37,626 bases of DNA, from positions 1 through 37,626 of the forward strand of contig ACOK01000088.1 in NCBI GenBank assembly GCA_000174895.1. The letters run 5' to 3'. This document shows positions 8,163 through 15,429 of the stretch, piece by piece. Position 1 is the stretch's first letter. Each line of letters opens with the position of its first letter. Both the position numbers and the translations under genes were made by a program. The notes beneath the pieces were generated by a model, which saw only the letters and a list, made by a program, of their open reading frames with translations, was not told the origin of the DNA and ran no database searches. The DNA comes from Ruminococcus flavefaciens FD-1 (lineage in GTDB: Bacteria > Bacillota > Clostridia > Oscillospirales > Ruminococcaceae).

Positions 8163-9410
8163 ATGTACGAAAACAAAACAGAAGAAATACCTGTAAAAGC
8201 CGTGCTTGCCTGCGTGGATACAGGTGAATTTGACGCTGAGGCCTCCATTAAGGAACTGGAAGAACTGGCATCTACCGCAAATGCTGAAGTTGTTGGAAGT
8301 ATCATCCAGAAGCGTCCATCATACGACCCTGCTACCTGTATGGGTGCAGGCAGACTGGAGGAACTGAGAGAACAGCTTGAAGCTCTCGATGCGGAACTGG
8401 TCATTTTCGACCACGAACTTACAGGAGTTCAGGTGAGAAATATCGAACAGCTTCTTGATGTGAGAGTTATCGACAGGACTACTCTTATCCTCGATATTTT
8501 CGCTCAGCGTGCAAGAACAAAAGAAGGCAAGCTTCAGGTAGAGCTTGCTCAGCAGAAATACCGCCTCCCCAGACTTACGGGCATGGGTACCGCACTCTCC
8601 CGTCTCGGCGGCGGAATCGGTACAAGAGGCCCCGGTGAAACAAAGCTGGAGACCGACAAACGTCACATCCGCAAGAGGATATCTTACCTTGAAGCTGAAC
8701 TGGAAGAGCTGAAGAAGCACCGTGATTTCTCACGCTCACGCCGCAAAAAGGACGGTGTGCTGTGTGCGGCTATCGTTGGCTACACGAACGTGGGAAAGTC
8801 CACTCTGCTAAACGCTCTTACAGATGCAGGTGTTCTTGCGGAAAACAAACTGTTCGCCACACTTGATATCACTTCACGATCTATCGAGCTCCCTGACGGA
8901 AGAAGCGTTATGCTCATCGATACAGTCGGACTTATCCGCCGTCTGCCCCATAATCTGGTGGAAGCCTTCAAATCCACACTGGAAGAAGCTGCGGCTGCGG
9001 ATATAATCCTCAACGTGCAGGATCTCACTTCTCCCGAAATAAAGGAACAGGCAGAGGTAACAGCTCACCTTCTCTCAGAACTGGGATGTGATGGCATACC
9101 GCAGATCTTCGTCATGAACAAGGCGGATGCGGCTCCTTTTACAGATACAGTTTTTGAAGACGGCAACACCGTTCTCATAAGCGCAAAGGAGCAGACAGGT
9201 TTCGACAGACTGCTGGAATGCATAGTCAGAAATCTGCCCGAAACAGCGAAGAGAATGAAGCTGCTCATACCATACGACAAAACCGCCTTTATCGGCAGGA
9301 TCAGGCAGGAGGGAAAGGTCTTCTCCGAGGAGTATGGTGCCGACGGAACGGAGATCGACGCACTGGTCGATATCAAACTTGTCAGGGAAGCAGAACCCTA
9401 CAAAATTTAA
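8163..9410 (+). CDS. hflX: GTPase HflX
   Basis: A 415-residue ribosome-associated GTPase that splits or rescues stalled ribosomes under stress. It has the HflX N-terminal nucleotide-binding-like domain (1-190) with the glycine-rich LSRLGGGIGTRGPGETKLE block, then a coiled segment and the G domain: G1 GYTNVGKS (206-213), G3 DTVGLIRRLP, G4 NKAD, G5 SAKE. Length is normal. AAGGTG precedes ATG 8163. The 39-bp gap to the GH53 gene and the lack of an obvious promoter suggest read-through transcription from the GH53 promoter, an odd partnership. No clear terminator was found after the stop. Confidence 0.95.
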   Translation: MYENKTEEIPVKAVLACVDTGEFDAEASIKELEELASTANAEVVGSIIQKRPSYDPATCMGAGRLEELREQLEALDAELVIFDHELTGVQVRNIEQLLDVRVIDRTTLILDIFAQRARTKEGKLQVELAQQKYRLPRLTGMGTALSRLGGGIGTRGPGETKLETDKRHIRKRISYLEAELEELKKHRDFSRSRRKKDGVLCAAIVGYTNVGKSTLLNALTDAGVLAENKLFATLDITSRSIELPDGRSVMLIDTVGLIRRLPHNLVEAFKSTLEEAAAADIILNVQDLTSPEIKEQAEVTAHLLSELGCDGIPQIFVMNKADAAPFTDTVFEDGNTVLISAKEQTGFDRLLECIVRNLPETAKRMKLLIPYDKTAFIGRIRQEGKVFSEEYGADGTEIDALVDIKLVREAEPYKI

Positions 9411-9440
9411 ACTTATTTACCTAATGTTAATACGCAGTTT

Positions 9441-9493
9441 TTGTCAATACACCTTGAAAACCTTATAATAACGTGATATAATTAAGTCACGTT
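9441..9493 (+). promoter_or_regulatory. Two overlapping promoters and a 7-bp inverted-repeat operator for the GH5 gene
   Basis: Promoter 1: TTGTCA (9441-9446), 17 bp, TATAAT (9464-9469). Promoter 2: TTGAAA (9454-9459), 17 bp, TATAAT (9477-9482). The second -10 box is framed by AACGTGA (9470-9476) and TCACGTT (9487-9493), a perfect inverted repeat with a 10-bp spacer. A protein bound there would cover the -10 box of promoter 2 and the start site of promoter 1. Confidence 0.65.
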
Positions 9494-9523
9494 AGTCAGT
9501 TTCATCACAGAAAGGAAAAAGAT

Positions 9524-11599
9524 ATGACTAAGAGGCTAAAAGCTTTATTATTGGCTGCAGCTGTTTCATTATCTCTTACAGCCTGCAGCGGCAAGGATAA
9601 TACATCATCATCATCTTCTTCATCTTCCGTGCCAGCCTCCACTCAGCCGGCTGCTACCAATGCTGCTGTGGAACAGGCAACCGCCGAAAGTATGTCAGAT
9701 GATTCATTCAAATCAGAGGAGGGTGCATCTGCACATATTAGTCCTATGGAAACAATCAGTTCTAATCTTGGCTGCAAAGTTGATGTAAATACCGTTGTAC
9801 CACATACAGACGGTTCAAACACATATAATATGCCGATTGCCGATTTCGTCAATGAGGGAGATTACATAAGGTCGTTCACTTTCATCGTTTACGGCGTAGG
9901 CGGAAATATAAATGATTTCAAGGGCGGCTTCGGAATCTCACTTCTTGACGGATGTCCTGCTGAAACCACTCCGAACTGGTATCAGACAGGTCCGCAGACA
10001 ATCCCAACACAGGGCGGATACGGCGAGATCAGATGGGATGTACCACCCGAGGTTGCTGAATATGTCAATGTTAACGGAGAAGTTCAGTTCGGCTACTACT
10101 GGGGCGATTGTGACAGCGTCAAGCTTGACAGCGTTTTCTGCGAATATACCCGCACTGTGAACGTTCCTGCTGACGGCACACAGACTGTTGAAGTCGGCCA
10201 GACAGTCAACTTCGATACAGATTCCATCTCTTACGAAGTACCGCTTGATTTCCTCCCCGAGGACACCGTTCCCGAAGCTGTAACTGTTGACCTCAGCGCA
10301 GCAGGTCCCATCAATATGTTCCAGGGACAGTTCGAGTACCAGTCCCCTATCGGCACCTGCAAGGGCGACAAGATAGGTCTGTTCACCCCAGAAAATACCC
10401 TTCAGCTCACATGGTTCCTGACCAACGAGATGAAGCAGTACTACGCCGAAAACGGAACTATCAAGCTTTCCTACTGGTACGGCGGGCAGAAAGAGATCAC
10501 TATGAATACCATGACTGTAAGATACAGCAACAAGGATACATCCTCTGTTCAGGAGGTTATCGGAGGCATCGGCGGTGCTGCTGCCGAAGATACAGGATTC
10601 CGCTCAGCAAGCCAGATAGTTGAGGCTATGAACGTGGGCTGGAATCTGGGCAATGCCCTTGACAGCTATAACACTGGCCTCAAAGGTCTCGAAACTGAAA
10701 CAGGCTGGGGCAACCCCAAGACCACTCAGGAAATGGTACGCTCAGTCAAGAGCGCAGGCTTCAACACTATCCGTATCCCTGTAACATGGGGCGAGCATAT
10801 GGTCGGAAATACGATCCAGGGCGAATGGCTCACCAGAGTCCAGGAGGTCGTTGACTATGCATACAACGAAGGTCTATTCGTTATCATCGATGTTCACCAC
10901 GATGACTATTTATGGATAACTCCAAACAACTCCGAATATGCCAACGACAGCGAAAAGCTCAAGGCTATATGGACTCAGATCTCGGAACGCTTCAAGGATT
11001 ACGGCGACAGACTCATTTTCGAGGGCCTCAACGAGCCAAGAACTATCGGAAGCGCTATGGAATGGATGGGCGGTACTCTCCAGGAGAGATCGGTCATCAA
11101 CAACTTTGAAGCCGACTTCGTTAAGACTGTACGTTCTTCAGGCGGCAACAACGCCGGAAGAACTCTCATAGTTACTTCTTATGCGGCATCTGCTGAGAGT
11201 ATGGCGCTCAAGGATGTTATCATCCCCAAGAACGGCAATATCATCTTCTCTGTTCATTACTACGCACCATGGAAATTCTCCGAGGGCAATGATACAGTAT
11301 TCGACGCTAAGGGAAGAGAAGAGCTCGACAAGAAGTTCAGCGAACTCAAGGAAAAATTCATCGACAAGGGAATCCCTGTTATCATCGATGAATTCGGCTG
11401 CGTAAATGCCGCCGACGAGAAAACAAGAGCCGATTACTACAAGTACTACGTCGGAGCCGCTAAGAAGCTCGGTATCAAGTGCGTGGTATGGGATAACGGC
11501 TCACTCAAGGGCGACGGAAGCTTCGGAATCTTCTCACGCACCGACTGCAAATGGAATACCGCTATCCTTAACGGCATCATGGAAGGCGCTGAATCATAA
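9524..11599 (+). CDS. Lipoprotein GH5 (subfamily 4-like) cellulase with two N-terminal beta-sandwich modules
   Basis: A 691-residue surface glycanase. It has a lipoprotein signal with lipobox LTAC (Cys21), a Ser-rich linker (26-45), and two tandem beta-rich modules (about 70-205 and 206-345). The first contains FGYYWGDCDSVKLDS and the second LSYWYGGQKEITM; they look like the carbohydrate-binding or DUF5620-type modules of Ruminococcus cellulases. The GH5 domain (about 360-685) starts at VGWNLGNALDSY, with IDVHHDDY, acid/base Glu504 in GLNEP, the HYYAPW motif and nucleophile Glu623 in IIDEFGC. This suits an endo-beta-1,4-glucanase or xyloglucanase. There is no dockerin, so attachment would be to the membrane. 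AGGAAA lies about 7 bases before ATG 9524. Regulation is probably at the 9441-9493 site. Confidence 0.92.
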   Translation: MTKRLKALLLAAAVSLSLTACSGKDNTSSSSSSSSVPASTQPAATNAAVEQATAESMSDDSFKSEEGASAHISPMETISSNLGCKVDVNTVVPHTDGSNTYNMPIADFVNEGDYIRSFTFIVYGVGGNINDFKGGFGISLLDGCPAETTPNWYQTGPQTIPTQGGYGEIRWDVPPEVAEYVNVNGEVQFGYYWGDCDSVKLDSVFCEYTRTVNVPADGTQTVEVGQTVNFDTDSISYEVPLDFLPEDTVPEAVTVDLSAAGPINMFQGQFEYQSPIGTCKGDKIGLFTPENTLQLTWFLTNEMKQYYAENGTIKLSYWYGGQKEITMNTMTVRYSNKDTSSVQEVIGGIGGAAAEDTGFRSASQIVEAMNVGWNLGNALDSYNTGLKGLETETGWGNPKTTQEMVRSVKSAGFNTIRIPVTWGEHMVGNTIQGEWLTRVQEVVDYAYNEGLFVIIDVHHDDYLWITPNNSEYANDSEKLKAIWTQISERFKDYGDRLIFEGLNEPRTIGSAMEWMGGTLQERSVINNFEADFVKTVRSSGGNNAGRTLIVTSYAASAESMALKDVIIPKNGNIIFSVHYYAPWKFSEGNDTVFDAKGREELDKKFSELKEKFIDKGIPVIIDEFGCVNAADEKTRADYYKYYVGAAKKLGIKCVVWDNGSLKGDGSFGIFSRTDCKWNTAILNGIMEGAES

Positions 11600-11607
11600 A
11601 ATAAATT

Positions 11608-11977
11608 GGAACTGCTTTTAACTGCTGTACTCATATAGCAGCTTTATACGTATTTATCGGGGGAAACCTTTCTGAGGAAAGGTGCTCCCCCGAACCCCTT
11701 TCCAAAGACTTTTAATAGAATTTTTGCCCATTATAGGGCGCACACAAGTAAAGTAAGAATTTTTCATTTCTTTCAAGTGCGCCCTATAATGGGCAAAAAT
11801 TAATACTGAAAGTTTTAGGAAGGGAGTTTGAGGGTAGCGCTCCCCACAGTGTGGGGAGATGTCAGCGCAGCTGACAAAGGGGACCGCCTCCGTCAGAGGA
11901 ACCCTTTTTCAAAAGGGTTTCCCTCAATAGACTCGTGTAAAAACTTCTGTAAGAGTACAACGGTTAAAAGCAGTTCC
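11608..11977 (+). mobile_element. Gamma-family miniature element, complete copy (370 bp)
   Basis: This fills the whole gap between the GH5 gene and the lipoprotein gene. The outermost GGAACTGCTTTTAAC (11608-11622) is exactly complementary to 11963-11977. Inside that, GTACTC (11627-11632) faces GAGTAC (11953-11958), and imperfect inverted similarity continues about 40 bp inward to GGGAAACC. At the centre is a 23-bp perfect stem (11721-11743 with 11777-11799) around a 33-nt loop. No open frame of interest. Related copies: 1-42, 29898-30145, 37455-37626. Confidence 0.8.
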
Positions 11978-11982
11978 CTTTT

Positions 11983-12528
11983 TTATGTCTGTTCCTCGGG
12001 GGCTGTTGAAAATGAGGTATCGTGGAGGGTAATGCTAAGCTTATAGTTCGGCATTTCAAAGCTGACAAGGCGGCCGTCGCTGTCGAGGCCAAGCTGATAG
12101 TCGCCGCCTTCGAGAGTTCCCGGAACGATGAAGCTGCCGTCCTTTTCCTCGCCGCTGAGTTTTTCAAGCCTTGCGTTATCGTCAACAGCTTTTATCAGAT
12201 TCAGCATCATTGCTTTCACCGGCAGCGCTGACTGCGGTACGGAAAATTCCAGCCCCTTGTAGGATGCGCTGACTTCTCCGTCTGAGAAATCCAGTTTCAC
12301 TCCGCTGAGGGTATTAGGTGATTCAAACTCCACCGACCACAAGCCGCTGCCGCTGCGGATGAGAGTACCCTCCGCCGTCATCTTTTCAAGGGTAAAGGTA
12401 ACAGCTGACTCAAATGTACTGTCGAGGCCGTTTGTGTGGGATGTACTGCTGCTTTTCACAGGCACTGCACAGGAAACGAGGCAGAATGCCATAACAAAGA
12501 AAACAGCGAATGCAGAAAGTCTTTTCAT
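11983..12528 (-). CDS. Hypothetical lipoprotein, 181 residues
   Basis: The signal peptide MKRLSAFAVFFVMAFC ends in lipobox LVSC (Cys20), so the mature protein should be lipid-anchored outside the membrane. The rest is a beta-rich domain (FESAVTFTLEKMTAEGTLIR, VKLDFSDGEVSASYKGLEF, YQLGLDSDGRLVSFEMPNY) that looks like alternating strands of an outer-surface fold. I do not recognise a family or function. AGGAG lies 8 bases before the start. It follows nnrD/E by 51 bp on the same strand and is probably co-transcribed with it. Its stop lies only 5 bp from the end of the gamma element. Confidence 0.8.
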   Translation of the reverse strand: MKRLSAFAVFFVMAFCLVSCAVPVKSSSTSHTNGLDSTFESAVTFTLEKMTAEGTLIRSGSGLWSVEFESPNTLSGVKLDFSDGEVSASYKGLEFSVPQSALPVKAMMLNLIKAVDDNARLEKLSGEEKDGSFIVPGTLEGGDYQLGLDSDGRLVSFEMPNYKLSITLHDTSFSTAPEEQT

Positions 12529-12579
12529 GGTATCACTCCTGAATATTATTTAACTTTGAACATCCGCTGTTTTAGGGCA

Positions 12580-14286
12580 TCAGATTCCCATATCCCTTTT
12601 CTTTTCTTTTAATGCACCGAATGAATCGGACAGATTGTCAATGATATCACGGGGCAGCATAGCCTCCATGCCAAGCTTTTTCGCAGCGATATCTCCTGCA
12701 AGGCCGTGCATATACACTCCTGCACAAGCGCCATCGAATAATCCTACGCCCTGAGCGATTATCGAGCCTATCATGCCTGCGAGCACATCTCCGCTTCCGC
12801 CAACGCTCATACCTGCGTTGCCTGTATGATTTACAGCTGTCGCATGGCTGTCGGAAACGACCGTACCGGCCCCCTTGAGTACAACGGTTATGCCGTATTT
12901 CTCGGCATATTTCTCAGCAACCACTATCCTGTTGGCGGATATCATAGCTGTGTCACAGTTGAGAAGCCGTGCCATCTCGCCGGGATGGGGAGTTATTATG
13001 ACATCTGTCTTTTTCTTCAGTAATATATCTATGTCCGCAGCTATGCAGTTTATTCCGTCTGCGTCGATAATAACCGGACAGGATGCATTTTCCGTCACGA
13101 ATTTTGTCAGCTCGATGGTATCCTGAGTAACACCCATACCGCAGCCGATAACAACAGCCTTAGCCTTATTCATGGCTTCGAGTATCGCTTCACGGTTAGG
13201 GTCAAAGAGCATATAGCCGTAATCGTCATAGTCCATTTCAATGAAGGTAGCTTCGGGAACAAGTACCGCTGCCGAATCTATGCACTTTTCCACAGAAGCA
13301 AGGCGGACAAGTCCTGCACCGCTTCTCAGTGCGCCCAGTGAAGCGAAAGCAGCCGCTCCCCTCATGGATGAGCTTCCGGCGATAACGAGGACTGTACCGA
13401 AATTGCCCTTATGGGAGTCTCTTTCACGCTTCGGAGGAAATGCAGCCAGGTGATTTCGCTCGATGCGGTAATACTTTCTTTCGCCGTCTATCGCATCTGT
13501 TACGCCTGCCGGCAGACCGATATCAGCTATAGTCACCTTTCCGCAGTATTTTTTCAGCGGAAACTGAGACATACCTGTTTTGATGTAGCCGAATGTGAGA
13601 GTCTCGTCAGCCTTGAATGTGCCGTTTGAAACTGTGCCCTCAGTGCTGTTTCCGCCGCTGGGCACATCCACAGCTATGCAGTAAGCGCCTGTTCCGATGG
13701 AAAATACAGCCGCAACATTCTTGTCAAGACTGCCGTGGAAGCCTGTGCCGTATACGCCGTCCACCAGCACATCCGCCTCTCTGACGGCCTTTGTGACCTT
13801 CTGCATACGCCTTTTCTCATGCAGGAGGATATTGTCGATGGGGTTGCGGTCCTTTTTGTTTTCAAGAGCCTCCAGACTGCTGTCGCCGCCCACCGTCATA
13901 TATTCAAGCTCAGCAGCTTCGATGGCAGCGTCAACGGTTTTGTTCCTGTAGCCGTCGATGAAGTTTATACGCTCCTTTGGCAGACGGAGATACATCTCCT
14001 TTGAAAGGTCAGTTTCGGGCTGACCGCCGATATCGATAATGGTAATTCTGTAGCCACGGTAAACGAGGATATTAGCCGCCGCATAGCAGTCTCCGCCGTT
14101 GTTGCCCTTGCCTGTGAGAAAAACGACCGACCGCTCCTCGGTGCGGTTATTTTCTTTGCGGCAGTAATTGTCAATAAGGTCCGCAAGTGCCTTTCCTGCA
14201 TTTTCCATGAGCTGTTTTTTGCTCACGCCCAGCTTTTCCGAGCGTTCCTCGATCCTTGCCATTTGTTTTGGTGTAACTATCTGCAT
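12580..14286 (-). CDS. nnr: Bifunctional NAD(P)H-hydrate epimerase / ADP-dependent dehydratase
   Basis: A 568-residue cytosolic metabolite-repair enzyme that epimerises and dehydrates damaged NAD(P)H hydrates. The N-terminal YjeF_N epimerase domain (about 1-270) shows LTGKGNNGGDCYAAANIL near residues 54-71 and VDGVYGTGFHG. The C-terminal ribokinase-like dehydratase domain (about 290-560) shows VIAGSSSMRGAA, VIITPHPGEMARLL and GNAGMSVGGSGDVLAGM, the last being the ATP/ADP-binding GSGD. The epimerase half carries an extra acidic and basic insertion (about residues 125-175, GGDSSLEALENKKDRNP), making the protein longer than the usual 490-510 residues. GGGGAG precedes ATG 14286; its own promoter is at 14336-14364. 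Confidence 0.95.
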   Translation of the reverse strand: MQIVTPKQMARIEERSEKLGVSKKQLMENAGKALADLIDNYCRKENNRTEERSVVFLTGKGNNGGDCYAAANILVYRGYRITIIDIGGQPETDLSKEMYLRLPKERINFIDGYRNKTVDAAIEAAELEYMTVGGDSSLEALENKKDRNPIDNILLHEKRRMQKVTKAVREADVLVDGVYGTGFHGSLDKNVAAVFSIGTGAYCIAVDVPSGGNSTEGTVSNGTFKADETLTFGYIKTGMSQFPLKKYCGKVTIADIGLPAGVTDAIDGERKYYRIERNHLAAFPPKRERDSHKGNFGTVLVIAGSSSMRGAAAFASLGALRSGAGLVRLASVEKCIDSAAVLVPEATFIEMDYDDYGYMLFDPNREAILEAMNKAKAVVIGCGMGVTQDTIELTKFVTENASCPVIIDADGINCIAADIDILLKKKTDVIITPHPGEMARLLNCDTAMISANRIVVAEKYAEKYGITVVLKGAGTVVSDSHATAVNHTGNAGMSVGGSGDVLAGMIGSIIAQGVGLFDGACAGVYMHGLAGDIAAKKLGMEAMLPRDIIDNLSDSFGALKEKKRDMGI

Positions 14287-14335
14287 ACATACTCCCCCTT
14301 TTCAGAAACTGCGGACACATCCGCCATATACTTTT

Positions 14336-14364
14336 ATTATAGCACTAATTATGACAATATGCAA
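14336..14364 (-). promoter_or_regulatory. Promoter of nnr
   Basis: Minus strand TTGCAT (14364-14359), 17 bp, TATAAT (14341-14336), about 50 bp before the start codon. Confidence 0.75.
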
Positions 14365-14444
14365 CAAAAACAGACAGACCGAATCAAATCTTTGCATGGT
14401 AGCCTGCCACCGGGCTCCCACAATTTCATCGAACCTTAATCGGA

Positions 14445-14714
14445 GGACGAGGGCGCTCGGAAAGCGCCCCTACAGATCAGTTGATCTTCGTTAGTTTATG
14501 TAGGGGCGAGTTCCGCTCGCCCGCATATTTCAGAAAAACATCAGCTTTTTAAACACAATAACGGGCGGACGATATCATGATCGCAGGTCATGCGCACCTA
14601 CAAAAAGAAACCACGGCGGTTGTTGCGGTATTACGAGGGCGCACACTGTGCGCCCCTACAATATTCTCACCAACATTTATATAGATCCGAGAACCGCCAG
14701 AGGCGGCCCCTACA
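14445..14714. repeat. Cluster of five delta-family palindromes
   Basis: This fills most of the 520-bp gap between nnr and the cytidylate-kinase-like gene; no gene is visible. Units: about 14447-14473 (GGGCGCTCGG...GCGCCCCTAC), 14500-14523 (GTAGGGGCGAG...CTCGCCC), 14562-14601 (degenerate), 14635-14659 (GGGCGCACACTGTGCGCCCC) and 14692-14713 (CCGCCAGAGGCGGCCCCTAC). All share a CCCCTAC or GTAGGGG edge, in both orientations, with different self-complementary cores. Confidence 0.7.
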
Positions 14715-14751
14715 TTTCAGATCCGTCCGCAAAGCGGACACCGCAATTATG

Positions 14752-14777
14752 CATTACGCATTACGAATTACGCATTA
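14752..14777. repeat. Epsilon repeat (CATTACG-type)
   Basis: Overlapping repeats of CATTACG and GAATTACGCATTA. The same words recur on both sides of the pheS leader (33081-33219). Confidence 0.6.
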
Positions 14778-14801
14778 AAAAGGACCGCCATAAGGCGGTC
14801 C
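14776..14801 (-). terminator. Terminator of the transporter/kinase-like operon
   Basis: On the minus strand GGACCGCC and GGCGGTCC (arms 14782-14789 and 14794-14801) form an 8-bp perfect stem with a 4-nt loop, followed by a run of T. It ends 8 bp downstream of the minus-strand stop. Confidence 0.85.
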
Positions 14802-14808
14802 CATGATT

Positions 14809-15411
14809 TTATTCTCCCATTGCTGCTGCACGGGCTTTGATGTATGTTTCAAGCATATCAACTGTCTTGTCAATGCCGAGCCTTGAGCTGTTGATGCTCA
14901 GGTCGTAGAGCCTTGAATCGCCCCAGCTGCCTGTGCAGTGGTAGTTGTGATAGTGCTTGCGCTTCTTGTCCTTCTTGTACATGAAGTGCTTTGCATCTTC
15001 TTCATTCAGCTCATAAAGCTTCATGACACGCTCGACTTTCTTATCTGTATCGCCAAGGATGAACAGCGAGATAAGTGCAGGATACTTCTTCAGCTTTGTC
15101 TCTGCACATCTTCCCACGACCACGAAGGATTCACCCTTCTTAGCCTTTTCATCAAGGATGTTGAACTGCATTTCTGCCACGTTGTCCTCAATGGAATTGC
15201 TGTAGCCGTTGACTCTTCTTGAAAGTATCTTCAGCTTAGGTGCTTCGTCGTACTTCTCGACTTCCTCAGCAGTCATGCCCATTTTCTCGGCTATCTCAGT
15301 GATGAGATGGCGGTCATATATCGGGATATTGAATCTTTTTGCAAGTTCTTCTGCAATCACACGTCCGCCGCTTCCGAATTCACGGCCGACTGAAATAATG
15401 ATCTGAGACAT
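14809..15411 (-). CDS. Cytidylate kinase-like family protein
   Basis: A 200-residue P-loop protein of the cytidylate-kinase-like family (Pfam cytidylate kinase 2 type), cytosolic. The nucleotide-binding start ISVGREFGSGGRVIAEELA is followed by FNIPIYDRHLI, as in these proteins. The middle region has VVVGRCAETKL and the Arg-rich ERVMKLYELNEEDAKHFMYK, reminiscent of the NMP-binding lid, and the end has INSSRLGIDKTVDML. True CMP kinases (cmk) differ and are usually longer, so the substrate is uncertain. AGGAGG is 8 bases before the start. It follows the transporter gene by 18 bp in the same operon, and a terminator follows it. Confidence 0.88.
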   Translation of the reverse strand: MSQIIISVGREFGSGGRVIAEELAKRFNIPIYDRHLITEIAEKMGMTAEEVEKYDEAPKLKILSRRVNGYSNSIEDNVAEMQFNILDEKAKKGESFVVVGRCAETKLKKYPALISLFILGDTDKKVERVMKLYELNEEDAKHFMYKKDKKRKHYHNYHCTGSWGDSRLYDLSINSSRLGIDKTVDMLETYIKARAAAMGE

Positions 15412-15429
15412 AGTTTTTACCTCCTGGTA

